Shown here: positions 25,206 to 34,208 of the stretch, piece by piece
Position numbering within the stretch: position 1 is the stretch's first letter
How the letters are laid out: every line of letters begins with the position of its first letter
NCBI GenBank assembly: GCA_947074345.1
Contig: CAMTPH010000004.1
Location: 1-61,837 of the forward strand
DNA: 61,837 bases
From: an uncultured Bacteroides sp.
Lineage (GTDB): Bacteria; Bacteroidota; Bacteroidia; Bacteroidales; Bacteroidaceae
Direction of reading: 5' to 3'
The notes under the pieces: generated by a model
Told to the model about the DNA's origin: nothing
Database searches by the model: none
The model's input: only the letters and a program-made list of their open reading frames with translations
Made by a program: the position numbers and the translations under genes

Positions 25206-25248
25206 ATATAAAAAGAAACGCATCCCTTCAAGACGAAGAGATGCGTTT
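25206..25248 (-). terminator. Bidirectional terminator between the MgtC-like gene and the DUF5689 gene
   Basis: Stem AAACGCATC (25216-25224) with GATGCGTTT (25240-25248), with an inner CTTC/GAAG pairing. On the minus strand it ends in a T-rich tract. It terminates the five-gene nuclease/receptor operon. Confidence 0.8.
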
Positions 25249-25282
25249 GCATATACTATAGTAGAATAGTTATATTCAGCTA

Positions 25283-26290
25283 TTATTTTGTTGATGTAGC
25301 TTCGAAACCTTGAACATCATTAATACCATTCATCAATAATTGATACTTAATGAATCCTCCTGATTTAGAAGAATACTTCGTATAAATGGCTGTTAAATCT
25401 CCTGATGCTCCTGTTGTAGGTAGAGGTGTATCAGCAAAGTTTGCATAACCACTTACACGTACTATATAGTTGCCTGCTCCTGATGTAGAAGTTCCAAATC
25501 CGAACCATGATGAACCATAGTAACGGTCGTTACCATAGTTGTAAGCATAAGTAGGAATAAGGTTTTCTTGATCATAATACTTGTTGGTATATACACCTTG
25601 TGTTTGACCATTAGGGTATGTTACTTCCAAATATTGTGGATAGGTATCACCATCGTAAGTACCTGTTTTGTAGTTAATGCCTTCGAAACGTATCAAGCAT
25701 CCCAAATAGTTATCGTTCAATTTGGTTGCATAGTTTGATGCGTTAACGGTAATTGTATCAGAAGCAGTCAATTGACCAAGCTGACCAATGAAGATGTGCT
25801 TCTCCAATTCAGGTGCAGTATCGATGTTGGTGTTTGCATAACCATTTGCAATATCAGCATCAGAAGGCATAGCTCCTACGCTTAACATATAACGGTAGTT
25901 ACCAATCGCCAATCCTTTAGTCTTTACAAAGATAGTTTGGCCTACATGGTAATACACATAGTTGCTCACCATTAGTTTTAACTCGATAGCTGCAGTACCA
26001 TCATAGATATATACAGCCTTGTATACATTGCCTTGTTGGTCGCTCGAAATCACTTTACCAGAGATAACATAATCTTCTGTTACTTCGTAAGTCTTTGCTA
26101 AACTCGAAGCACCAGTACCATACTGATCAGTGAAGAGTTGTTTGAACTCTTTGATTGTTACTATTTGACTTCCGGCAAAATCTTCTGCAGTCCAGTATTT
26201 AGTTGGTGCTGGCTCGTCGAAATCATTGTAACAAGCAGTAAAACCAAGTACCACCGCAACGATCATGCCTATTTTAAATATCTTATTCAT
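25283..26290 (-). CDS. DUF5689 domain lipoprotein
   Basis: A 335-residue lipoprotein (LGFTAC, Cys20, followed by YNDFDE, an acidic context favouring surface export). The mature part matches DUF5689, an OB-fold-like domain, at about 45-200 (ITIKEFKQLF, DYVISGKVISSDQQGNVYKA, YNDGTAAIELKL-like strand, NYLGCLIRFEG). It is the last gene of an operon with two nuclease-type enzymes and a TonB receptor. Because OB folds commonly bind nucleic acids or oligosaccharides, a surface ligand-binding role beside the receptor is plausible. Met at 26290 is preferred over 26302 because the signal peptide begins there. Confidence 0.85.
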   Translation of the reverse strand: MNKIFKIGMIVAVVLGFTACYNDFDEPAPTKYWTAEDFAGSQIVTIKEFKQLFTDQYGTGASSLAKTYEVTEDYVISGKVISSDQQGNVYKAVYIYDGTAAIELKLMVSNYVYYHVGQTIFVKTKGLAIGNYRYMLSVGAMPSDADIANGYANTNIDTAPELEKHIFIGQLGQLTASDTITVNASNYATKLNDNYLGCLIRFEGINYKTGTYDGDTYPQYLEVTYPNGQTQGVYTNKYYDQENLIPTYAYNYGNDRYYGSSWFGFGTSTSGAGNYIVRVSGYANFADTPLPTTGASGDLTAIYTKYSSKSGGFIKYQLLMNGINDVQGFEATSTK

Positions 26291-26320
26291 ATCTTTTCTC
26301 ATTATATAAACATTAATTCA

Positions 26321-29062
26321 TTAGAAACGGAAGTATAGGTTTACAAAGTAAGTTGTTCCGAACATATAGAAGTATTTAGAGTCAAATGGTTGATACGTTG
26401 TATAGTTTCCATCTCTGTTTTTAAGTAAACGTACTTGTTCATATCCACCGGTTTTGATGTTTTGGTTGTTAAGTATGTTCTTCACATCTGCACTGATACC
26501 AATTGTATATTTACGTTGGATAGACCAGTTTTTACCTACACTTGCATTCCATACCCATGCACCACCAAAGTTTTCTTGATCACGGATAACACTTGCTTCT
26601 TCGTCTGTCATATGTAGCGACAATACTTCGTCAGTACGGTAAACAGGACTCATTGAGATATACATGTTATTGTAGTAGTTCACGTCAATCGAAGCAAATA
26701 TGTTGTTAGGACCACGATATGATAATCCTAAGTTAACAGCTGTTTGAGGTGTACTCTCAATACGGAAGTTTTTCCAATATACCTTACCTTGGTTTTGTAC
26801 TACACCACTATTGTCTTGTATCTGTACATAATCAGGGTTCGAGTTGTATGTGTATTGTCCCCAGCTAGCAGCACCATTGAAAGAGATACCTGCAAACAAA
26901 GGTACAGTAGCAGCAAACTCTAAACCGAAGTAACGTTTATCGATTCCACTCATTGCGAAGTTAGAGAAAGTAGCTTCTACATCATCGTAGTATGATAATA
27001 CTTTTGTTTGATCTTTGATTTCAGTGAAATAACCAGAAAGTTTGAAACGAGCATCACCTAAACGAAGGTTATAAGAAGCATCTACTGATAAAATTCTTTC
27101 TGCTGAAACACCTGGAGTTTCTGAGTTACGTGTACGAGGTGAGATAAATGCTGCTTGGAATTGTGGAGCCGCTTGAATGTAAGCAATGCTTGCTTCAATA
27201 GACTGAGATGCATCAATTCTGTAATCGAAGTTACCTTTTAAAGTATATTCAAAGTAGTGTTGTTTCTTTGAATCGCCTTTAGAGTTATCAATGAACAAAC
27301 CTTTTTGCCATAAACCATGACGCCAGATTGTAGCATTACCCAATTCAACACCAAGACCAATGTTTACACCAGCTAGGTTGAAACCATATTGTCCCCAAGC
27401 ATTGTAACGAAGAATGTTACCATAATAGTTATAGCTTATTTTATCGCCTACAGTTGCTGCTTGTGCATGACCGTATTTGTTGTAATAAGCCATGTTGTTT
27501 TGATAAGCAATAGGGTTATCACTTAAATCGCGTTCTGCAAACTTATCAATATCAATCCAGTAATCTCCGCCCAATAAATCTTTTACATCAGTATAATAGT
27601 TTGTACGGTTGCGACGTAGATTAACACCACCATTGATTCTAGAGTTATCTTTGAATAGGTGAGTAAAGCTGGTTACAAGGTTCCAATCTAATTGATCGGC
27701 ATGACGCTCTTCAATGATGTTGATTGATCTGTTGCCAGTTCCATAAGTCGATATTGGAGTAGTTGTACGGTTGATATAATAAAGATTGTCCCAGTTGATG
27801 TGACGAATATTATCTGAGTTTGACATCCATGCCTCTTGTAACCATGCACCTTTGCTTGTACCTTCGTAGTAGCTAGGAAGGTAACGGTAATAATCAGGAC
27901 GTGGATCTGGTCCGGCATACCATGTTAATGCAGAGTAACCATTCTTACCAAAACGCAAAGAAGTAGCTACATTCAATTGGCTACGTTCGCTGATATCAAA
28001 GATATAGTTAAGCATTGCAATTGGTTCGTGATAGTTACGTACACGTGCGTTGCGGCGTTTGCCGTCTTGCCATCCCCAGTTAGGGTTGTAGTAGTTGTTT
28101 CCTACCAAATCGTACACCTCTTGAGTCGATGCTTGTGATACACCTCTTTGAGTAGGTGCAGCAAGAATCATAGCGCTTAAACGGTGTCTTTCGTTGAATA
28201 ACTTTTCTGCAGCTGCATAGTATCCGAATGCATCGTAGTATACACCATTTGTATATGAGTTGCCACCTTGACGAGTTGATACAGAAACTGCATAAGACCA
28301 TCCATTGTCTAACAATCCAGAAGCATAAGTCAACATACCACGAAAGCGGTAAGTTGCGTTACCGTTGGCAACACTTGCTCTAAATCCTTTTCTTAATTGA
28401 GAAGGGCGAGTAAGAATATTGGTTGTACCACCAATACCACCTACACCAACATCTGCCATTTGTATACCAGAGGTAGTTAACTGGTTGCGGGTAGCTTCAT
28501 TCAATCCACTCCACAATGACCATGGACTATATCCTGTCATCGCATCGTTCAACTGAATACCATTCATATATACGCTCGAATATTGAGAGTCGTATCCACG
28601 AAGGTTGAAGCGCATTTCACTAAATTTGAAAGAGGCGATATTGTTGAATAAATCTTTAGAGGCCGATAGTGAACTAGGCAATGCTTGCGCATCTTCTAAT
28701 GTCTCCATATCGTATTCTGCAAAAATTGCATCATCTAATGTTTGAATTGATACGTCAGGCACCATAATAACTTGGTTTAAGTCTCTTACGATCTGATCAA
28801 TTCTTACTGCCAATGTTAATGGTTCGTATTCTGATACTTCAAAATGTAGATTGTATTCTCCTTTTTCAATAAAATCAAAAAGGAAATCTCCGTTAGCATT
28901 GGTAGTTGTTTTGAAATCTCCTGGTGTCAGTGTTACGTTCACACCATCGATTGGCATACGGCCTGTACGCGAAACGACTTTACCCTTTACTCCACCGCCT
29001 TGCGCAAAAGCACAAATCGAGAAGAAGGATAGCACCATTAGTAGAACTGTTTTTAATTTCAT
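26321..29062 (-). CDS. TonB-dependent outer membrane receptor
   Basis: A 913-residue receptor: signal peptide to about residue 21, a carboxypeptidase-regulatory-like domain (about 24-105, VKGKVVSRTGRMPIDGVNVT), a plug (about 115-230, FNLRGYDSQYSSVYMNGI), then a barrel ending in YFVNLYFRF. It lacks the SusC signature and no SusD is present, so it is a non-SusC importer. Its operon partners are a NUC1-type nuclease, an EEP-family enzyme and two DUF5689 lipoproteins, which suggests uptake of nucleic-acid breakdown products. This is inference from context. Confidence 0.92.
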   Translation of the reverse strand: MKLKTVLLMVLSFFSICAFAQGGGVKGKVVSRTGRMPIDGVNVTLTPGDFKTTTNANGDFLFDFIEKGEYNLHFEVSEYEPLTLAVRIDQIVRDLNQVIMVPDVSIQTLDDAIFAEYDMETLEDAQALPSSLSASKDLFNNIASFKFSEMRFNLRGYDSQYSSVYMNGIQLNDAMTGYSPWSLWSGLNEATRNQLTTSGIQMADVGVGGIGGTTNILTRPSQLRKGFRASVANGNATYRFRGMLTYASGLLDNGWSYAVSVSTRQGGNSYTNGVYYDAFGYYAAAEKLFNERHRLSAMILAAPTQRGVSQASTQEVYDLVGNNYYNPNWGWQDGKRRNARVRNYHEPIAMLNYIFDISERSQLNVATSLRFGKNGYSALTWYAGPDPRPDYYRYLPSYYEGTSKGAWLQEAWMSNSDNIRHINWDNLYYINRTTTPISTYGTGNRSINIIEERHADQLDWNLVTSFTHLFKDNSRINGGVNLRRNRTNYYTDVKDLLGGDYWIDIDKFAERDLSDNPIAYQNNMAYYNKYGHAQAATVGDKISYNYYGNILRYNAWGQYGFNLAGVNIGLGVELGNATIWRHGLWQKGLFIDNSKGDSKKQHYFEYTLKGNFDYRIDASQSIEASIAYIQAAPQFQAAFISPRTRNSETPGVSAERILSVDASYNLRLGDARFKLSGYFTEIKDQTKVLSYYDDVEATFSNFAMSGIDKRYFGLEFAATVPLFAGISFNGAASWGQYTYNSNPDYVQIQDNSGVVQNQGKVYWKNFRIESTPQTAVNLGLSYRGPNNIFASIDVNYYNNMYISMSPVYRTDEVLSLHMTDEEASVIRDQENFGGAWVWNASVGKNWSIQRKYTIGISADVKNILNNQNIKTGGYEQVRLLKNRDGNYTTYQPFDSKYFYMFGTTYFVNLYFRF

Positions 29063-29076
29063 AAATATTGTACGTT

Positions 29077-30111
29077 TTATTTTCCTATATTAATATACAC
29101 CGGGAAGTGGTCGCTATATCCTCCTTGGAAGTTATTGCCCACATAGGTGCGTAGAGGATAACCTTTGTATTGCCCCTCTTTTTGAACCATATAGTGTTGT
29201 TTAAAGATGTTGCCATCAAACTTAGAACCATTGCTCTTGATTAACTGTAAGCTGTTTTTGTCGCCATTGACAAGGTTTTCGCTAACTACAATGTTATCAA
29301 AGATGTTCCAAACATCACCATAAGCAAGAGTCCCTAGTCCTGCTTTTAACATCGCTCCATAAGGGTTGTACAAGTCACCCGGCTGAAGATCTTTACTTTT
29401 TATTTTTGCTCCAAGAGTTTCTAAAACACTCTTATCGGTTGGGTCGTCATTAAAGTCACCCATAATAACAACTTTTGTTTTTGGGCTTGCTGTCATTACA
29501 GAATCTGCTATCTCGCGCATTTGCGATGCAACAGCCATTCTTAAATTTTCAGATCTCTCTTTTCCTCCTAAACGTGAAGGCCAGTGAGCTACCATAAAGT
29601 AGAATGGTTCGTTGTCAATAGTTCCCCACATAGCTAGAATGTCACGAGTTTTAAAATCGGGACGTCCTGGTATCACAGCTGTAAAGGCTTTATCACCTTT
29701 GAACTTGAAAACATCAGGTCTATACAAGAAAGCTACATCAACTCCACGTCTATCTGGCGAATCATAATGTGCAATACGATAATTGCCTGGGTTCAACTTA
29801 GGGGTTGATATGATATCTTCTAAAACCGAACGGTTCTCAATTTCAGATAAGCCGATTACTGCTGGGTAGTTCTTATCTAATGATGCAATATCAAAGAATA
29901 CACGTTCAAGATTACTAATTTTCTTGTTGTACTTTGCTGCAGTCCATTTCTTAGGTCCTTCTGGCGTGAATTCATCATCACGAATTTCAGGATCGTTAAT
30001 GGTGTCATACAAGTTTTCTACATTATAGAATACAATCTTGTGTGGTTTTTGTGCAAAGCTGAATGAAACCAGCAATAGTACAAAGAGTATTGGTAAAAAT
30101 ACTTTTCTCAT
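29077..30111 (-). CDS. Secreted endonuclease/exonuclease/phosphatase (EEP) family protein
   Basis: A 344-residue protein with a signal peptide (cleavage near FAQ, residue 21). The EEP (DNase I-like) catalytic set is complete: Asn30 in FYNVENLYD, Glu90 in GLSEIEN, His176 in AHWPSRLGG, Asp219 and Asn221 in MGDFNDDP, and Asp334-His335 in SDHFP. Family members hydrolyse phosphodiesters of DNA/RNA or phosphoinositides. Export plus the NUC1 neighbour favours extracellular or periplasmic nucleic acid as substrate. It starts 13 bases after the NUC1 gene and ends 14 bases before the receptor gene. Confidence 0.93.
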   Translation of the reverse strand: MRKVFLPILFVLLLVSFSFAQKPHKIVFYNVENLYDTINDPEIRDDEFTPEGPKKWTAAKYNKKISNLERVFFDIASLDKNYPAVIGLSEIENRSVLEDIISTPKLNPGNYRIAHYDSPDRRGVDVAFLYRPDVFKFKGDKAFTAVIPGRPDFKTRDILAMWGTIDNEPFYFMVAHWPSRLGGKERSENLRMAVASQMREIADSVMTASPKTKVVIMGDFNDDPTDKSVLETLGAKIKSKDLQPGDLYNPYGAMLKAGLGTLAYGDVWNIFDNIVVSENLVNGDKNSLQLIKSNGSKFDGNIFKQHYMVQKEGQYKGYPLRTYVGNNFQGGYSDHFPVYINIGK

Positions 30112-30124
30112 AAATAGTAGTATT

Positions 30125-31324
30125 TTAGTTTATTCCCCAAATAGAAGGGGTGTTTTGTTTTTTAACAGATGCATCTACCATAGGGAAGAAGGTAAAACCT
30201 GTCTTCGATTCTATATCTGCTACTGTGGTGCAAATAGAAGCTGGTGGAGCAATATTACCATAATTCTCTTGGTTAACCCAAAATCCAATTGATATCAACT
30301 CGTTCGCTGTACAGTTCTGAATCGCTTTTCCGGTATTTCCGCTTTTTGTGCGAAGCAATACTTTGAAATAATTAGATGGTAAAGCTACAGTGTTACCTGC
30401 ACCGTCGGTTGTTGTATTGTTATTGTCAAAAAATGCTCCAGTTACCACATAAAGTGTATCCGAACAACTGTTTTGACGTACTTTCAACTCTAAATTGGCC
30501 CACATGTCTTGGTTTAAACGATTCAACTGCGGAGTCATATTTGTGAAGTAGAAAGTTTGAGCATTCAATTCATAGTTGGCTAAGCGGTCTGCCGAAGGCA
30601 ACTGATGACCACGGTCATAAGGTGATTTATACGAACGTTCCAAATTTGGTTGATTGGCTATTGGTATAATTGGATCATATGCCCAGGCATCGCTTCGACT
30701 TAATGAACCTAAATAACTGCTATGTATCGGATAAGCAACCCAAAGTGCCGCTTTCTTACTTTTATCATAACAAAACGAATAGTTTCTAACTGTCTGATTG
30801 CTAAGTAAAGCGTAGTGAGTTACATACTGATAATTCGCATTTGATTTATTCGCTGGCAACTCAGCCCATCTTCCAAAGAAAGGAGTATTCTGTTGATCGA
30901 GTGCTAACTGAATCAACGCAAGTTGAATCGGCTCTTGACCATCAAAAGTGATAGTGATATTTGCTTGGCGTTGTACCTTACCACTGTGTGCCGGATAATA
31001 TACATATAAGATGTTTATTTCATCACCACCTGCAATTTCACCTGTCATTTTAGTTCCTGCTCCTGTATAGTTTCCATAACTAAAAGTAGACCATGATGTT
31101 CCTTCAGTTATTTCTGCACTCCATTTTACACCAGGCAATCCTGTGATGATAATGGCAGATGAGCCTTGAGCAGCACCAACTGTCGAAGATACTTTCCAGT
31201 ATGCATCATTAGTTAGTTGCTCGTCTTTCGAATCATCGCTACTACACGCAGCAATGCCGACAATCAATGCGCTGAGGAATAAAATCCTCATCCATGCATT
31301 GTAATATTTCTTTGTTGTTGCCAT
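30125..31324 (-). CDS. DNA/RNA non-specific endonuclease (NUC1/NucA) lipoprotein with BACON-like domain
   Basis: A 399-residue lipoprotein (GIAAC, Cys27, followed by Ser-Ser-Asp-Asp, a surface-export context). An N-terminal BACON-like beta domain (about 40-142) precedes the nuclease domain (about 150-390). The beta-beta-alpha-metal signature YDRGHQLPS carries the catalytic His240, and the metal-binding Asn lies in NRLNQDMW (about 268-271). Enzymes of this family cut single- and double-stranded DNA and RNA with Mg2+. Met12 is an alternative start that would give a more usual signal peptide. The gene follows a strong hairpin after the operon's first gene. Confidence 0.93.
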   Translation of the reverse strand: MATTKKYYNAWMRILFLSALIVGIAACSSDDSKDEQLTNDAYWKVSSTVGAAQGSSAIIITGLPGVKWSAEITEGTSWSTFSYGNYTGAGTKMTGEIAGGDEINILYVYYPAHSGKVQRQANITITFDGQEPIQLALIQLALDQQNTPFFGRWAELPANKSNANYQYVTHYALLSNQTVRNYSFCYDKSKKAALWVAYPIHSSYLGSLSRSDAWAYDPIIPIANQPNLERSYKSPYDRGHQLPSADRLANYELNAQTFYFTNMTPQLNRLNQDMWANLELKVRQNSCSDTLYVVTGAFFDNNNTTTDGAGNTVALPSNYFKVLLRTKSGNTGKAIQNCTANELISIGFWVNQENYGNIAPPASICTTVADIESKTGFTFFPMVDASVKKQNTPSIWGIN

Positions 31325-31348
31325 TTTAATCGATATTAAAAAAGAAAA

Positions 31349-31386
31349 ATTGATTTACCAAGGTTCTAAAACCTTGGTAAATCAAT
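31349..31386 (-). terminator. Strong intra-operon hairpin between the first and second nuclease-operon genes
   Basis: A perfect 17-base stem with a 4-base loop (31349-31365 with 31370-31386). On the minus strand it is followed by a T-rich tract (plus 31335-31348). It has the form of a full terminator, yet four co-oriented, tightly spaced genes follow. It may attenuate expression so that the first lipoprotein is made in excess. Confidence 0.8.
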
Positions 31387-31394
31387 TAGTGATA

Positions 31395-33794
31395 TTATTC
31401 GTAAGTTAATTCCCAATTAGTAAATTGAGCATTATGGTTACTTCCGATGTAGATTCTATATTTAGTATCATTTGTAGTAGATGGCAATGAATATGTATAT
31501 TCTAGATTACCATCAGCTTGTGACCAAGTTGTTAGATCACCACCTGCAACAGCTGTGTTATTTGCATCATAAATACCTACTTGTACAGATGTTGATGCAC
31601 CACTACGAGTTGTTACTGTTACCTTACTTAAACGTTTTCCGCTGATAGCTGGAAGTTCAATATAAGCACCCGATCTACCATTGATAATGTAAGGTACACC
31701 ACTTGCTAAAGCTTGGTAATAACCATATGTTGCAGTTCCGGCAAACGTATATTCATAACCACCAAATGTGAAAGCTTGTGCATCTATTAGTTTATTAGCA
31801 GATAATTTAGGGAAATCATCTGGATAAACAGTAGCATCAGTTAAGTTTAATGCAATTATTGTTTGATCGCCACTACTAGCCGCTGATACAATCACATCAA
31901 CAGTGATACTATTACCATTCTCTAATGATACTGTCATGATTTGAGTTACAGCTTCTGCTGTTGTGTTTTCACCTGCTGTAACAGAAATAGTATTTCCATC
32001 AACAGTAGCAGAAAGAATACCGCTCAAACCACTAACTGAAAGTGTATTGTTTCCTTGATTTGCACAAGTAATAGTCACACTTTGAGTTCCACCAGTCGAT
32101 GCGAAATTTAAAATAGATGGACTGAAACCTGTAATAGTAGGAGCAGTTGTATTGAATGCAACTACATCATTCAAGTTACGTGGTACCAATTGAGCTGCTG
32201 ATTTGTATACAGTAGCGATACCTGTGATGTTTCCTGTTGCTACAGAATAAGTATCATTTGCAAACGAAGCACCTGTAGAACAGAATACAGCAAAGTTAGT
32301 ACCATTAGCAGAGAAAGTATGAGTTGTAGTACTACCCCAAACACCAGCTTCTGCAGGAGTTGCATTATTGATAGTTACTACCATAGATTGATAGTTGTTC
32401 AATTCAGAAGCTTGGATAACGATTGGAGTTGTTGTTACAGATGCTCTGCTGATTACCTCTACATCAACCCAATCTTCTGTAGCTGCACCAGTCAATTCGT
32501 ATAGACCGTTGTAGATAACTTTGTTAGCTAATCCTTTTTTCAAAGTAACTTTGATCTTATCGCCCATACCTACTTTAATTGTGCGAGGATTAACTTGGCT
32601 ACCATAGATTGTGATACCATTGTTGCCAGTTGTAGCACCTTCAGTAGAAACAATCAATTGGTTGTTTGCATAGTTCATTGCTACAGTATCGTTCAATACA
32701 ATTGCTTCGAAATAACGATCGGCTGTTGCATCAACATTTGCAGATGTTGAAGACATGCTTGAAATTAACTCAGGAATTGTGATTGCAGCTGTTTCACCTT
32801 CGCCTGGATTTGGAGGAGTAACGCCACCACTCAATGTGATTGATTGACCGCCGTTACCTGTTTGCAATGTGATATCATCCAAACGGATTGCAGATGCTAC
32901 CAATGCAGTAAATTTAACATAGATACTAGAAACAGCTTCTGTCAAAGTGAAGTCTGCTGTTGCAAATATCCAATATGGAGATTCTTGGTCACCATTGTTG
33001 ATAGTATAAGTTAATGGAGTCCATGATGTACCATCAGCACTCAATGATACCTCGAACTTGCTAATATCAAATGTATTGTTGTAGTCATTTGAATCTTCAG
33101 CTTTGATTGAAGAGCTAGCACCAAACGTCAATTGTAAGTTTGTTTGTTCAGCAGAAAGACCAATTTGATTAATTTGGAAGTCAGCTGGCAATGTACCAAA
33201 GAATACAATGTTAGGACCAGAAGCTCCATTGTATGCTCCATTGTTGCTTAAGCCACTAGCGCGTACTGTTGCTTTTTGTCCAGAATAAGTTACAGTTGAT
33301 GCACCTGTTCCAGAAGCGTTCCATCCTGTATATGCATCTACATAAGGGAATGGACTTGATACAGCTTCATCACCAATATTTGTATAATAAATAGTTTCTT
33401 TCTCTACTACTTGACCACTAATAATAGTCACTAGTTCTTTCTTTAATGGGCCTACTTTATTTGAGATAGTAATTTCAATTGTAGCCTCATCATTGATTCC
33501 AGCTGGGATGCTAACATTAACTTTCGTATTACCATCACCTTGTATAGCCGATAGAGTAACCCAAGATTTATCGCCTAAAACTTGAGCAGTCCATGCACGA
33601 TTGGTTGAGATTTCAAAATAAGATTGACTGCCTTCAGCAGCAACTCCATTGGATGTAAACTCCAAAGTAGTTGGAGAAACTTCTAGATAAGGTGCTTCAG
33701 TGTCATCGTTGTCATCAACACAACCTACAAAGGTTGCCGACACCATCATTAGCATAATACCAAAGAATAGCTTCAGAAAATTAAGATTCTTCAT
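31395..33794 (-). CDS. Multidomain BACON/DUF5689 surface lipoprotein
   Basis: A 799-residue lipoprotein (TFVGC, Cys25, then VDDNDD, a strong acidic surface-export context). Visible order: a BACON domain (about 38-125, SPTTLEFTS ... WVTLSAIQG), a jelly-roll-like region (about 130-320), a DUF5689 OB-like domain (about 340-530, ITIPELISSMSS), a second BACON-like domain (about 535-630, SPSILNFASTGG), and a C-terminal beta domain. No catalytic motif is seen, so it is probably a binding or scaffold protein at the cell surface. The frame is open to 33872, but that start lies upstream of the promoter; Met at 33794 begins the signal peptide. Confidence 0.85.
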   Translation of the reverse strand: MKNLNFLKLFFGIMLMMVSATFVGCVDDNDDTEAPYLEVSPTTLEFTSNGVAAEGSQSYFEISTNRAWTAQVLGDKSWVTLSAIQGDGNTKVNVSIPAGINDEATIEITISNKVGPLKKELVTIISGQVVEKETIYYTNIGDEAVSSPFPYVDAYTGWNASGTGASTVTYSGQKATVRASGLSNNGAYNGASGPNIVFFGTLPADFQINQIGLSAEQTNLQLTFGASSSIKAEDSNDYNNTFDISKFEVSLSADGTSWTPLTYTINNGDQESPYWIFATADFTLTEAVSSIYVKFTALVASAIRLDDITLQTGNGGQSITLSGGVTPPNPGEGETAAITIPELISSMSSTSANVDATADRYFEAIVLNDTVAMNYANNQLIVSTEGATTGNNGITIYGSQVNPRTIKVGMGDKIKVTLKKGLANKVIYNGLYELTGAATEDWVDVEVISRASVTTTPIVIQASELNNYQSMVVTINNATPAEAGVWGSTTTHTFSANGTNFAVFCSTGASFANDTYSVATGNITGIATVYKSAAQLVPRNLNDVVAFNTTAPTITGFSPSILNFASTGGTQSVTITCANQGNNTLSVSGLSGILSATVDGNTISVTAGENTTAEAVTQIMTVSLENGNSITVDVIVSAASSGDQTIIALNLTDATVYPDDFPKLSANKLIDAQAFTFGGYEYTFAGTATYGYYQALASGVPYIINGRSGAYIELPAISGKRLSKVTVTTRSGASTSVQVGIYDANNTAVAGGDLTTWSQADGNLEYTYSLPSTTNDTKYRIYIGSNHNAQFTNWELTYE

Positions 33795-34208
33795 ACTTGA
33801 TAAATAATTGTTAATATTTTTAGGGCTTTTAAAATGATTTTCAGCCAAATACGACTCACAAAGGTATATCATTCATTGTAATTGCCAAAAAATGGATACG
33901 TATTTTTGATAACATTTTGCTAATATTTATGTTTACGTGGCTTAAGTTAAATGGCTTGTTATTATAGTTTTTATTCCATTTATTCGTATTTGTCTTAATA
34001 ACTGTCAATATTGTTTCTTTTTAGCTTTCTTTCTTTTCTTTTGTTAACACTATGCCTCGTGTTATAGATAAATTTAATACTTAAATTATTTTAGTGTTAA
34101 TGCAATAAATATTAAATCTTAGCGACTAATCTATTCATGCTGATGTAATGTCAAGCTCTAATAAAATGAAGTTCATTTGCGTCATATAATAATTTAACCC
34201 ATTGAGTA
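33795..34208. other. Divergent promoter region, nuclease operon and outer-membrane receptor
   Basis: Holds the well-formed minus-strand promoter at 33859-33889. The remaining 300 bases are AT-rich, with a small inverted repeat near 34042-34063 (AACAC/GTGTT). A weak plus-strand box, TTCATTTG (about 34172-34179), may serve the receptor gene. No coding potential is evident. Confidence 0.6.
33859..33889 (-). promoter_or_regulatory. Promoter of the nuclease/receptor operon
   Basis: On the minus strand, TTTG (plus 33886-33889) and TACCTTTG (plus 33859-33866) are separated by 19 bases, matching the -33/-7 consensus. The leader before Met at 33794 is about 55 bases. Confidence 0.82.

Noticed and set aside
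25283..33794. Anti-phage or toxin system based on the two nucleases
   Set aside because: Both enzymes are exported, and partners are surface lipoproteins and a receptor, which fits nutrient capture rather than internal defence.
33795..33872. N-terminal extension of the BACON/DUF5689 lipoprotein
   Set aside because: It would start upstream of the -7 box and would bury the lipoprotein signal peptide.
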